Assembly: GCF_014805625.2 (NCBI RefSeq)
Contig: NW_023998540.1
Coordinates: forward strand, 1,186,412 to 1,250,411
Source: Glossina fuscipes
Taxonomy: Eukaryota > Arthropoda > Insecta > Diptera > Glossinidae
Length of the DNA: 64,000 bases
Direction: 5' to 3'
How positions within the stretch are numbered: the first letter of the stretch is position 1; each line of letters begins with the position of its first letter. The position numbers were made by a program, and so were the translations under genes. This document shows positions 23,207-37,400 of this stretch, piece after piece. The notes under the pieces were generated by a model. That model was given only the letters and a program-made list of their open reading frames with translations. It ran no database searches and was not told the origin of the DNA.

Positions 23207-26200
23207 TTAAACTGTCCAATGAGCAAATTTTCGGTGAAATGGATCTACCCACGGATTACAGATTGATATAGCCATGTGCCGTGTTTCCGAAGTGGCACAT
23301 CTGTGTTGCGTGAAAAAAGGGATGTTCCTTACCACAACTGCTCATAAATTAAATTTAGAAAAAAACGAAAGTGTACATATGTGACTTAGTTTTACACTAA
23401 GAAAAGGAGGGCAAGTGTACTCTTGCTTTTATATGAAAACGGATATACAGTTACAGACAGCTAATCAGGGTAAAACCTATTTATTGAGTTCGAATATTAA
23501 AAGTTAATCGAACGAGTCGTTTCTGATCGTTATTTTTTCTCTAAAATAAATAATATTCAAAATAATAATGAATGGAGGTGCGGCAACTCTCAATTTTATT
23601 GATAGATACGTAAAGATATTTAAAAATTGTATTTACTCTGCCTACGACAACAGAGGAAACTGTAATTTAGCTTCCGTTCTTAATTGAATACAATTGAATG
23701 TCAATTTAAAATTACTCTTCATTTTTGAATGTTTAAACCTTCTTGTGCCATAAGTCCGTTTGTCCTCTTTTCTTCTCTTTAATAAACTATATTTAAATCA
23801 AATAAATTTATATATTATAGGGGTGCAAATAAATTCCTCCCGATGAAGATATGGTTGTTTCAAAATACCCTACTCTAAAGGAAGGAAGATTTGATATTTG
23901 GTATTGAAGTGCATAAAACACGCTCTGTTTAACGGCCCGCTTTGATTGTTTTTTTGATTTTGCTTCCGGCATCCTATGTGTAATATAGATATCCATTGAA
24001 ATTGTTTGCTTCATAATATATAACTGGTACGCGTTACAGTTTCCCGAAATATCAGATATATATAAGTTAGATATTGATAGTTGAACTTTATAAGTTTCAA
24101 TCGTTTACAAGCTTAGCGCTCAGTCTAAACAGATGCAGCGACATTTTTCTGTGGGTTTAACGCAATTAATGTAGAAGAAATGCATCTAAAGCTAGGAAAA
24201 TGATTATGTTGGCTTGGAACGAAAATGCGCTAAGCTTGTCCGTCCATTTCAAATAAAAGCAACCCAGGAAATAATTTTCAGCTTAGGCTGGGAAGTCTTA
24301 ACGTATCTCCTTCCTATATCCCCCAGGCCAGTTTTCTTCTGATTAGCAGTTGTTCGCGGCAATAAAATAGTTATAGTATATTAGGAAACTCTACCGCACC
24401 TGACATTTGAAATCATAACCGTTGATTTACTTTGCTTTACATTAACAGCTAACTCTAAACAAAAAAGTATTTGTATATTGGAATTTAACCATGATATCAA
24501 AATTAACCACTTTCACGATATGCCTCGCAGCCCGACATTCAGAAAATAGCCCCGTATCTTGGATAGAAAGAACGTAATCGAGGACAAAGTTTGCGCAGAA
24601 CTTACATCGGCAAATAAATTTGTTCTTATCTCTGTGAAAATATGTTTTTTTTTTTGTTTACATTTCTCTGTCGAAAACAAAGAGTGGTATGACGGGCCTG
24701 GGTATAATATTTGTTTGGATAAATCAATGAATTTAAGCTGTAAACAAAACGAATGAAATTTTAATTATTTCCACGATTCTCATAAGTGCTTAAAAAGCGT
24801 GCAGGGAATGATTCATAAAAAAAACATGATAAGATTACAGTTAAGAGAGATAAGTTAATACATTGACCCGTCTTTAACAGATTTCTGATTTTTTTCGCGA
24901 CTTTACTTTCTAAACGTTACAAGGTCAATCGTTTTATGATTCCAAAAGTGAACTGATTAAGATTTCTATCAAAATTCATACCCAATATATTATTTGGACC
25001 TAGCGATTATTTGTGGAATAAAATACACACATTGTTATGCAGCGTACAACAATACATGTGCGATGCATGAAGCTCATATCTGATCAAATAGAGAACATTG
25101 CCAATTTATTGGATGGGAGTTAAAGGTGTACCGATAAATATCACATTACATAATGCTTCCGTGTCATTATTTTTTAATGAAGAGAAAATATTGTCAATTA
25201 ACAAAATCCATTTTATTGAAATCATTAAAAAAATGCACACTTTATTTGACATAGCCTCTAGTTACTTACATAAGCAAAACTTTTTATGAGGATCTTTACG
25301 TCGTACGTTTTCCATAAACTATATGTTTGTTTATAAAAATAAATGGGTAGGAAAATGTAACATAATCTTCCCAGTTAATAAACAAATGTTTTTGTTACAC
25401 ATAAATATATACATACTCACACACATAGATGTGAATCGTTATTAATGGAACTGGTATAAGAGCACTTTTGGCATAAAAATCATTACAATTTAATGATAGA
25501 GATAAACTCATCTTACTATTTTTTACTCGTATACACGATTTCTTGAAAAATAACTTAAAAGCTTTTCCACATAAAACCAAATTACTTAAGTAGGGGAAGA
25601 GAATATATGAAATCCACTCAGTTGTTCATTAGTTTAATAGCAAAACCGTTCTATCGAAATCAACCATTAATTAATTAGCGCAGCTACTGCACACGGCTTC
25701 AGGTAAATATAGTGCACAGTCCACCCTTACACATCTTCAAGAAAGAGGTCAAAAGAAACAGTTCAATGCCAGAAAGTCTTGCACGTAAGCGTTAACGCTG
25801 CATTAATATAACTCGGAATCAACTCGGAATTTTCAAGAGTATGATAAAATAATAAAATAAAATTCAAATATGTCATAAAAATAGTTTTCTTGGGAACTTT
25901 CTGGACGCCCTTCACATTCCACCACTCCAGATGAATCATATAATCTTTTCGGCCGACCAGCGTTGTTTAAATTAAAAACAAATTACCTGTAAACGTACAA
26001 ATAATTCCGGCAAGAATGGTATCATTAGTTGAAAGAAAAAATAAGTTAACAAAACCATTATATTAATTTACTTAGTTTTTCAAATGGACAAAAACGCATT
26101 AACTTAATTTCAATGCTTATGGAATGAATTGAAAAGAAATAGTGAAAAATATTTTTTTTGAAATTTTTTATGAATTATTTAGCAAATTACACCTCATATA

Positions 26201-27835
26201 CGCTTAATAACGCGCAATTATAAAAGCATTTGAAAATATTCAGGAAACAAATCAAACCCAAAAGACAAGTTAAAGTAATTTTGGTTTACATAACATCGTA
26301 TTGTTTGAACGTTAACAACTTGAACCAGTTCCTTTCAACAGTAAAATGACAAAGGAAAATATCTCTCCTTGCTATACGAATATCTTTAAGGGTAAATGTA
26401 CAAACCTTAAAATGACGAAAAATAACGTGGTCACTAGCTAAGGAGGTTGCTGGTGACTACAGATGAACCTTATCATCGTCGCAGTAAATGACGGATTTTT
26501 GGACGGTCATTTTAAACGTTTCTATCAAACTTTAATTCTTTGCTACGGCTTGTAAGCTGGTAATAGCAATACAATATTTTTTTTAATATAATATTACCCC
26601 CCTTTCCTGATCTATTTCTCACTTACCATATTTATGGGTGAATTATGTCTGTTTTGAAGCGTAAATTTTAAATTTTCCAACTGAGGCAATGGAAAGTAAA
26701 TTTCATTTCTCTATATGTACGAATTTACCAGCAGTCCCCCATAGTCCGACAAGAGCAGTGATCGGAGTGATGGAATGGATGGACTGACGAGGGAAAGTCG
26801 ATCCAGAAAGAGTGAACGATTCTGAAGTGGCATCATTATTAATCTCCTTATAAATCGTAAGACGGACGGACGGACGGACAGATGGATCACTGGCACAATT
26901 ATTTTGACTTTTAGCAGTTTTTTCCGGTGCTAAAAAAACATAATAACATTACTTTATATTCTTACCTGTTACAACTGTCATGATAAGTGTAGTTTGTGCC
27001 TCTTTTGTAACGTAACATGACATCTTCCACCCTAAACAATAAGTCAAAGTATATTCTATACCTATTGTCATAAACGTGCACGTGAACGTACACATGTACT
27101 GAGGCTATAAAAACATATTGCTCAGTTGTTTTCCATTAAACATTACAAGCAAAGGCAATAAACATAAAGAAGCTTTTCGCAGACTTACTAAGGATTGTTA
27201 TATATATAAATTATACCAAAAGCATGAAATAAACATTAGGACAAACGAAACACCCTTAGCATAATTAAATACACTTCACTTCATGTCAACCAATTTCAAA
27301 ATGTTATTAGAAAGGATGACTTTCGCTTAACTTTTGTATCTATCAAAAGGTTACGTTATTAGGCATTTCAATGGTTCTCGGTACTAGGATTTCTATTTAA
27401 GAATAACTGCCTCATTATCGTGGATATATTTTCGGATCAATTACGTCAATGGACCACCATAAAGCCAAGTAGTTAAAAAGCGCGACTAGCAAGGCAAGGT
27501 AACGACTTCAACCCTGTGCGCGGTAGATCATACTTTAATTACGAGTGGTGCTATAAGGAACGCTCGCTCGGTAAAAACATAACATTTCCTGATCAGGCAG
27601 ATATGTCCCAGGCTGCAATCACTCCATATCTCAAGATTGTAAAGTAAAAGGGCACAAACCACAAATTCAGTTAATGGCTTAACAGAGCTCTGTTAAACGA
27701 AGGCTCGGAAGGATTTAAATCAAGCCATCAAATTAGAGCGTTTCCAGAGGTTTTTCAAAAAATAGTTTCAAAAAAAAACGTCTTTATGTTAATTAGTTAA
27801 AATTTGGTATGAAAAAATCTGTACATTCTGTCGAG

Positions 27836-28060
27836 TAACTACACTGGCCGAACCAAGTGCTGTGAACAAATGAAACTGATATCTAATGAATCGTTGATCA
27901 TTAACCTTTCCAAAAGCATACAATTTATATTTGGTTTTCCGCGGAAAATAAATTCATTCGTTACTTTGAAAGTGTGTTCTATATAGCTATAATGTTCAGA
28001 AACTCACTGTGGTCAAACCAGGTGCTGCGAGCTAATGAAACTAATAAGAAAAATGAAATC
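27836..28060. repeat. Diverged local direct repeat
   Basis: 'cactggccgaaccaagtgct' (about 27842) and 'cactgtggtcaaaccaggtgct' (about 28006) are each followed by a related stretch ending in AAATGAAACT or TAATGAAACT. The two units lie about 165 bp apart and suggest an old tandem duplication or two copies of one repeat. Confidence 0.4.
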
Positions 28061-31000
28061 TTCTTTATGACCAGCCACTCTGAGGATATCCTCTATAGGT
28101 GTGGGCACGTTGATGATCAGGAAGGATTATAGGAAGAGAGTGGTAGAGTTTGGAAATGTTCGCCTTGAAAGTGCGGTAGGAAAGACGACTGTTGATTAGG
28201 TGCACGGTATGGTTAAAGGGCGACGAGTCGCGGTAGTGTATTGTGCGGTATGTAAGTAAGTCCAGTACGAGTGGGTGGGAATGCTGAGAAAGCCGTCTAG
28301 TCTTGTTAAAGGACTTAATTGATGGACAAATCTATTTTATCTCTGTAGAACACTTACCCACAATATACCTATACATAAGTATAGCACAGCCCACATTGCG
28401 CCCATGCTCAAGTATATCAAGGGTTTTCTGACACACTTTCTTAAAATATGCGTACGTACGTTACGTTTTAAATAAAAGTTTGTGGAAATGACTTCCACTT
28501 TATTTAGGAAAGATAACGGGTAAGGCGGAGCTCTATTAAATATTTAGAATAAAGGTATAGTTGGACTTAAAGCGTAAACTATTTTTGTGGGCACCTCATG
28601 AATTTATGCGAAAATACCTTTCAAGCAAACTAAACAAATTCAAATTCTCCTGTGACGAACTATTTCTAGTTTTTTGACATTTGGTATGTTAGCAAGAAAC
28701 TAGCTATGGAAAAACAGGTAAATTTGGGACTTGGGTGTCGCCACTTTTTGAATAAAAATTTAAATATAACAACACCGTTTTGGTGAAGGCTATCTTACAA
28801 TTATGCCTTAACGTCCTTAACCTAACAGAACTGATTGTATTTATAGTACACACTTTTGTGTATTTTGTGACTTTTTGTATATTTTTAGTTCCAGAAAATT
28901 TAAGAAAAAAATTATAAACAAAGTAAAGTAGTAGGGATGAACACATTCGTTCTAAACTGTATATAAGTTCTGTCTTGTTTTAATTAATATCTCGTTATTC
29001 TTAATTTAAATTCTCAAAGGCATCAAGTGAAGAACCCTTTGCGTTTATGTTACAAACGTCAATGCACTTTGCACATTAAGGAATTTTAAACAAAACCATC
29101 GTAAAATTGCCAATTAGCAAATGGATTAGATAGCATCACGAGAAAAATGTGAATTGCAGTTCATAATTAGCGCAGTACACCAAGTATACACATATTGGTA
29201 AGGTTAACCTCTCCTCTCAAAAACAATACATTACTTTAACCCTAATTTTTACCTTCCATGAGAAAACAAGGGTAGTTAGGGATAATTGAAGTTTTCTGTC
29301 ACTTTTTGTCGCGAAATTTCCAAAATACATCTATTAGTGTAATCCTATAAGTTAATCCTTCACATATAGGTCGCCTATGAATAACAGCTGTTACCGCAGC
29401 TGAACCACTCCGTTAGCAGTAGCAGTGGTTCATTTCACTTTATCAATTTTTCAATGGATATAAAAGACGTAAAAAGAATTTGTATCTTCGTGAAGGTGAC
29501 CATACTTTCCGCATACATCACGTGTTCGTATAAATCCTGATAATTACCTCTACATATAATGTATATATATATAGTTTATGATTCTTGATACTTTTTTTAA
29601 TAGGAATTTCGTTAACAGCATTTTTAATAGTAATTTTATGAACTTTGCAAAATTTACTTTTGTTGCAATTGACATATGACATACTTAGTATATCATCCCA
29701 TTCATGGTGAATAAAGAAATGTCATAGATAAGTGAACAAAACGATGAGGGAAAAGAATTCTCAACAAAGATTCTCAACAAAAGACGAGCATGTGGAGGCT
29801 AACACAAGCACAAGCCCGACATACTCTAGGAAGAGAAGTGGGGTTACAAAAAAACATGTTTCGTACATTTTGCAAGGAGGAAATCGATTTTTCACACCCT
29901 CCGTAATTTAAAAACAAATACAGACACGAAAGTCAAATACTATATGCCTAACTGGTTTGCGTGTGTATATATGTCGAATACAATAAAAATATTTCAAATA
30001 ATAAATACATTTAAGCTAATAAATTTACTTTTGAATGAATAAATAACTTTTTTTACTTAAATCACGATCAAGCCAATCCTTACCAGCCGCCAGCTGCCTT
30101 ATTAGAACGAAGGTATTTCATTTATTAACATTACACGGTACATAAAGGTATATAATATACATAATAATATACATTTTACAATTAAAATTTAACACTTATA
30201 CGAAAGCTCTTCGTTTTTTTTTTTGTTTTTTTTTTTTGAGAGCACTTGCAATTACTTTCTTTGCTCATTTACACATAATGACGACACAGTCTTATTATTT
30301 TAAATAAAATTTCGAAAAATAATTTACATTTATTAAGGCTTTTTTTAATTACATTCTTTGCCTTTGTATGTATTTATTTATTTAATTTTTTTTTTAATTC
30401 TATTACAGAACTAACTTCGACTTAAGAAAACAAAAATTTCTGTATTTATTTCAGGAAAAATTTTGTTACCGATTTTTTCATATGTTCACTCATATGTGCA
30501 CGCTCGTATAAACACTTGCATGCTTAAGCAAGTATGGAAGGGGCGGTGGTGATTTCAATGTGGTGAATTTTTTTACTTCTACATATGAAAAAAAAAAAAA
30601 AAGGAATTTTTTTTTTCTTCTTTTAACACGAAAGCAAAAGAACTCTGTTTAATGAATAAAAACCAAGAAAAAAAAAAAACCCAAAAACTCTTTTTTTTTT
30701 TTTTTGGATATCCAATTAAAATTAGTTTTGAACGAATTTATTTTTATAAAAAGCAATATAACAATTAACGAAAAAAGCTGCCGCGTAGATACAGAAATGC
30801 CCAACGATTAATAGCAACAAAAATTTCAAAAATAAAAAACAACTTCACACGGCTAACATAACAACAAAAGCGAGATACGTCACACCGAGTGTCAATCGTA
30901 CGGCATGCACCCAGTTTGGAGAGAGGGAAGAATAAAATAGATATGCAAGCGAACTTACTTAATGCATGCCAATCTGTTGAAGTCTGATATGCTAAGAAGG

Positions 31001-31439
31001 AGTTACATTAAACAGAAATGAATGTGTTCACACTCACACATACGCATACAAACATTGGAGCGCACATACAACTGTAACTGTCTAGTCGAAGATATTCCCA
31101 TAGTACAGGCACTGGAGCTATAATAACTCTTCTCTCGTTTAATTCTCTAAATGAAATTTTCCGTAATAGAGAGAAAAAAACTATAAAATGTAAGTTTAGT
31201 GCGTTGAGAGCGAGTTTGCGCTTTCTGCCTTTGTAATAATAATAAAAATTGATATGGGTGGTGAATTTAATGCCTACTCTTTGCAAAATAGTACATATCT
31301 TCTTACAAGTCTTTTATTATATCTTTTATTTCGTTATTATCTCTTGTAAAAATTATAAATTTAAATATTAAAGTAGACCAGGGCCCACCTATAAGTACCC
31401 TACACCACGCAACAGCTCCTCAGATAGCGACTTTCTACA

Positions 31440-31680
31440 ATAAAGCGCAATGTGAGATGTGATCGAAAAAGTGATTCAATGCGAATTGCTTTCAATAACA
31501 TCCGTCCTTGGCCCAAAATGCATCGATCTAAGAGATTTCTTTAAAATATCTCGAAAATTACGACCGGTACGTTAAACACAAGAAAAAAAGGCAAACAGTT
31601 AAGGACAGACAAGGTTATAAACACTCTCTGAATCGATTGATATAATAAAACCTGGATTTATCTCATGTCCCTCGAGGTGT
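31440..31680 (+). repeat. Dispersed repeat family member
   Basis: Carries GTGATCGAAAAAG, GTCCTTGG, AATATCTCGAAAATTACGACC and TGAATCGATTGATATAATAAA in the same order as the copy at 58985-59250. Confidence 0.6.
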
Positions 31681-33734
31681 TGCAGACATCTGCACAAATG
31701 GCGCATGGGCGTTTTTCGAACGATTAGTATAAACACTTACAGTAGAAATTAAAAGAGCTTTACAATCATTTAGTAATTATATTTTTTTTTTTCTTTTCTA
31801 ATTCCATGTCCTAATAGCTTTAAGTCTTGAAGCCCAAAAACAAAGATGTAATCACGCAAAATGCGTTTTTTGAGTTATCATAAGGTTATAAGACTAGAAA
31901 CATATTCTTTTTGTTAAAAGATACTCGGGACTTAATTAATGAGAGATTATTTTTTAATAAGTAATGAATCTATTGCGTATAAATATCCTTCTATATCCCA
32001 TTAAGGTGAATAAATAAGTAGTTAGTGGTAAATGGCCTCCTGCCGCTTTGCCAAGATTCTGTGAGATTTGCAAATTTTTAGGGGTGTGGTGAACATGTGC
32101 TTGTGATGGGTGAGAGAGTTTGAGAAAGATATTCCGCTATTATTACAAGCAGAGTTGCAATTTTTCAAATTTTTATCTTTTTGATAAAAGTTTGCACGTT
32201 TTAGTTTATAGAGATGCAAGAATGCATATACAACTAGATAAACATAAATGCCGGAAATTGCAACTCTGCTAATAAAACTGAAAAAAATTCTCAAAAATTC
32301 TCTTATATTTTTTAATTTTGATATCTCTTATTGTATTAAGGGTCTCTCCTAAAATTTAAAACCTTTATCAAAGGTAGCTCAATGCAGATATAAGACACCG
32401 ATCAATAAGCCCCGAGAGGTCATTAAGAATAACATCCTTTTTGCAGTATCCCGTTTTATTTATCGACAAAATCTCCTTCAAGAATGATGCAATCTCTTAA
32501 CGCTTCTAAACCATTCATTTCTTATAATATGGTTTGCCAATTCCCCCAAGATGCACTTCAATTCCCCCATTCCATTTCCATCATTCCCAGGGAATGATTG
32601 GAGCAGCAATTTCAATTTCAACTCATGCAATTTCGCTATTGTAGTGCTCCGGTTTTAATATCGTTTTTTTGTTTTATTGTGACGTAGATGGATATTTGGG
32701 AAAGAGTTCTCTGTATCTTTCGATGTCAATTCTCTCCAGCAACCTGATTTTTCGATTATCGAAAATAATTTTCAGGATTTTTTGATGTTTTCTAAAGGGT
32801 CCGTGTCTCTCGGGCGTTTACTTACGTTAAGCCACATTGATGCTCTTGCGACGTTGTTTAAAATGGGAACTCCACCGACAAATTCTTGCTTCCAGCAAAA
32901 AACAGTGACATTTTTCCCTCGTCATAAAACATTAATCTCATGTTTGTGTGAGACGATATGTAAGTCCCGGGAATTACTGATCGGCTTGAGATAATTCTTT
33001 ACACTTTCTAGGTATTCTTAAATACATCATCATTTAATTAAAAAAAAAAAAAAAAGAAAACGTAATAAGATTGCTGGAAGAACTACGTACTCTGCCCATT
33101 ACTGAATTCAAATAGTTTTTATCAATATCTTAAAATCATCAATAAGAAATCAACAAAAATACAACTAATTGTCTTCGACAAATTTCTGTGCTTCTAAAAT
33201 AACTGAGCAATCAGCAGTGTAGTGGAAAAATAACGAATCCGTTGGATCGCTGGAACGAATATATTTTTCAGATGCAAATAAATCACTTTTCTTATAATAC
33301 AAAGTAACAAAGCAAACATGCTGAGAAAGACGACAGCTTTGAATTCTCAATCGCGGATGCGAGAAAGCGAGGAAGGAGAGGATGTATGCGATAGTTCAAA
33401 AAATTCGTCTTCTTTCTCTTTTCATCAAATTCCATAATTTCGAATTGATGTCTGCTCCACTTTACAAACTTGCAGAAAGGAACTAAGAAAATATATTCAA
33501 TTCATTTTTTTTTTAAGAAATCTTTTAGCATTTAAAATTGTTATTGTATACGTAGACTTTTAAAAATAATGCGCGCTCGTAAAGCCTATTGGAAGCCTAT
33601 ATTTATGGGATTTTTCCGTAATAATAATAATTTTTTGCTCTCCTAAAATACATAATGATTCCCTTTGATTACTTCAATTGACATCAAAACGTGACTTGAT
33701 TGTATAAAGTTCTTTAAGATTGCGTGAATTACTC

Positions 33735-33769
33735 ATATATACATATATATATATATATTTATATATATT
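33735..33769. repeat. AT-rich dinucleotide repeat
   Basis: Alternating AT with small interruptions. Confidence 0.8.
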
Positions 33770-34014
33770 GGCATACAAAGCATTGAATATATATGCCTGC
33801 ATAAATATGTGAATTTATCACTCGTTTTGCGTAAACAAAAAGATCGAATTAGATAAAAAACCTTTTATTAACTTTTAACAAGCAATAATAGTATTCACCA
33901 ATAGGTTGATAGGAGTGGCACACAAACGGTTAAAAAGAATTTGTTTTAGTTTTAATTGACTTCTAATTTTATTGAAATATTTTTGGGACATAAATAAAGT
34001 AAAAAAAAATATTT

Positions 34015-34400
34015 TTGGATCGGTTTGAATACAACACTCTCCTCGCCCTTCTTCTTCGTAAATTTTCGGGACTTTTTGAAGAAACGAAGAATTTATGTGT
34101 TACATTAATAAATATGAGCGGATTTTTTAACGAAAACTCGTTTAATACATATTTTCCCTACGAAGATTGTCGCCATCGAATTTTCGAGAAAAAGCTTCAA
34201 GATAGCGGCGTAGTTGAAGCTTTGCCTCTTTTTATACTAAAGCTTTTTACAAATTGGATGACCAGCTATTACCGCCAAAAATAGAATTTCTGACGTCCAG
34301 TGCTATTCACTTAAAGTTCAGCATAGTGGAAGTTAAGAGTACACTAAATGAAAGCTACGGATATATATACTTTATGAACGAAAGTAAACTTGCTGAAAGT
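34015..34400 (+). other. Unidentified gene-like fragment, frame-broken
   Basis: One plus frame runs from 34015 to 34284 with a protein-like composition (LLRKFSGLFEETKNLC, FPYEDCRHRIFEKKLQDSG). From about 34210 a second frame continues with AFYKLDDQLLPPKIEFLTSS and further stop-free sequence to about 34400. The switch suggests a frameshifted decayed coding sequence. I cannot name the family. Confidence 0.25.
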
Positions 34401-37400
34401 TGACAAGGTTCAGTGAAGTAAGCGAAGAATATTTTCCTAGAAATGGATTTCATAGGAAATGGTTAAACCCACAGTACTCGATATTGTGAATACAGTATTA
34501 CTTATTGGCGACTAGAATGGAAGCAGCAGTTTTTTATATGTCGCTAGATTCCAAAATGTTATTACAAAAAATTATTACATATAACGCTTTCCCTGGTGAG
34601 GCGTAGTCCCTCTAAAACTTCTACTTTTTTTAAAGATATCCGCTTATAATGCAACTTCATATCTAGACAGATAAGTGTTCTTGTTGCGATTTACTTGATT
34701 ACAGTCGCCGCCATTACGAACCTAGCTGAAAGGCCCCTAATATCGGTACGACATAGCACAAAATGAGTGACATTGTACCTGAAGCAATACCATTGCACCA
34801 TATTATCCGTGGAGTTATCTGCTTCGTTATAGATCATTCAATCAGTGGGAACGAACTATCAAGATTAAAAGGAAAGCCAATCCTTATAAATAGTCCTCAA
34901 TTTTTTATGGTTTCTTCTGTAGTCGACAACATGTGCCTATAGGATATGATTTGAAAATTGTAAATAAAAATGGAGTGCAAACCATCCTTCCTGTAAAAAT
35001 GACGGATATTCGTAAAAGGCCTTCCATTATTTGTTGATATGTTACCCCTCCGATCGTGTCTATTCACGCACCTATATTTTCCATTATTCTGATAAGTATT
35101 TATCCAATTCTTCAATCAATACTTACGCCTACATAAGATCAAGTCGTATGTGAACATGTTTTTTGTTGCACCCACTTCACCATCACACATTTATTGCTAC
35201 ATTGCTAATACTAATTAAAGATTTTATGAATCATATTATGGCTCATCCGAATACATGTGCATTTATGAGTTTGTCTTATAAAAACTTTAAATGGAAGAAA
35301 TTCTTCTTCTTCTGTTATTCAACAAATTAAGAACTGAAAATTTACTGACATGTGTTAAAAAGGCCCAATGTGAACACAGGGCCTTAGTGTAAAGTTGGGG
35401 TTAGATTTGGTATATAATATTCTCATTTATTTATTTTAACGATTATTTGATTAAAGTTTTTCTTTTTTGATTTTGCGTGTTATACGTCCGCCACGGTTTT
35501 TTTTTAGTTTTTATTAAAATGTGCATATTACTCGTCTGCCCCGTAGGAGAGAACAGAAGAGCGCGGAATAAATTCCGACATGTAAGGTGTAATGTGATAT
35601 ATGAGCATAAAAAGCTATATGCAGGAATTGATGGGTGTAAGGGCAGAAAAGCATAAGAGAGAGTAGGTTCATAAGTTGTCTTGATGACATGATTTAAAAA
35701 GAGAAAAGATTGCGACGTAAGCTGTTATATTGCGAGAACTCAAAATGTCAAGAATTCTGTGGTCACGAAGACCACGTATACGCAATTTTCGAAGTGTGGA
35801 ATGGCGAATAGAAGTGGTAACATTCACTTAGACAAATAGGGCATGATCAGGAGTTTGTAAAACTTCACATGTGTATATTGAGTTGTTTACTATATTAATT
35901 TTGAATAGATGTTTATTACATCTTGCCTGTTAATAAGAAAAATAATGTTACGGCCGGGTGCGCAATTGATAAATCATGAGCCTTTATTTACTTGTGGAAA
36001 TAAAGAGTATAAATGACGACCATAAGGTGAATTATCCCTTCGCTGCTGCCAAGAAAGAAATGATTGCATTTTGTCGATAGTCCTCAGATCTGCAGGAATC
36101 ACAGCACGATAATGGGCATGAGATGGGCTGCAAGATGCAATTTTTTCTGCAGTGTTATTGCCCAGAATGCCCATGTAACTGGACACCCAGAAAAAGCAAA
36201 AACAAAATGTATCAGACTTGAGGCTTTAAAGTAAGAATCTGATTTCTAATATGTAGGGGTGAGTTTTACCTGAGGGAAATGATTGTAAAGCGGATAAGAC
36301 AAATTACTTTTTTGAAGTTATTGTTTTATTGCTAAAGGGGAAATGCTTTTTAAAAATTTTCAGCCAGAGCTACGTTTTAACAAAATCGTACGAAATGTTT
36401 TTTCAAAGTTCACACAATAACATCGGTTGATTTATTTACTAGCAAGTCCTCCTAACTTTGTGGGTAGGCCTTTCAAAATTCATTTTAAACTTTGGTATTT
36501 ATCAATGTTCACCATATGTTGATATTTTTTTTTTTTTTTTTGTTATTTTAAATGTGTCTGTGTTGCATTAAATGGCCTTATGGTTATAATTCCAACAATA
36601 AAAATAAATACCCTTCAGTTTAAAGTTCAATTTGTGATAAAAATAAACCCACGAACGTAGTGTGTGCACTTTAGCTTCTCTTTTTAATCGACAGAAGCTT
36701 TAGTGATTCAATCTATTCAAAAATACACCAACGGTTTATCGTAAAAACGATGGAGAGAGTAGATGAAAAAAAATGATCGAAAATAACATTACTAAACTAC
36801 AGTTTGCTAGGATCCATCTATTGTGGTTTTCGTTAAAGGCTCTGCTTACCTAGGCTGTGCTTTAATAACTTACTACTTGTACCGTATAAGTGGTATTTTG
36901 TGCGGAAGAGACTTGTCCTGTCGAAAGTTGCCCACAAAAACAACTACACTTCACTGATTGATACGAAAAAAAAAACAAAAAAAATAGCGCAATGACGACA
37001 CCAGCGTGATCTGCATATCTGCGTGAAGCAGTTTAAATTTCTCGACCATTCTAATAAACTATTTGCTTTGCAAATAAATCCGTATGTAAACTAACTTTTT
37101 ATAAAAACTTTCCCCAGAGACTGCAATAAGCCGCTTTATGTGAAATATAATGAGGTGCCAGCGAACTAAAAACGAAACAAGATGTAAACGGCGGAACTTC
37201 GCCTTTGAAATACTTCACCATTTGTTAAAGAAGTTTTCTTTTCCTGGAGCCGGGCACAGAATTTATTGCCATCTGTTAGATAAGACTCTCTTTGCTAGGG
37301 CTAGCTCTGGTTATTTATAATTCTTTAAAAACTTACAATTTCTAAACAAATGATTTCATATGCTGATACCTTTAACTTAATATTTAAAACTGGTACTTGA

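Larger units (their letters stand above)
23207..34014. other. Gene desert
   Basis: No gene recognised in about 10.8 kb. Notable contents: a GGAC tetranucleotide run at about 26863-26880, a diverged local duplication at 27836-28060, a G-rich block at 28080-28310 that stands out from the AT-rich surroundings, and a dispersed repeat at 31440-31680. Open frames of 60-90 codons here do not resemble known proteins. Confidence 0.5.

Noticed and set aside
35360..35385. AAGGCCC/GGGCCTT inverted repeat as a terminator or small RNA
   Set aside because: Seven-base arms with a 12-base loop occur by chance in a window of this size, and rho-independent terminators do not apply to a fly genome.
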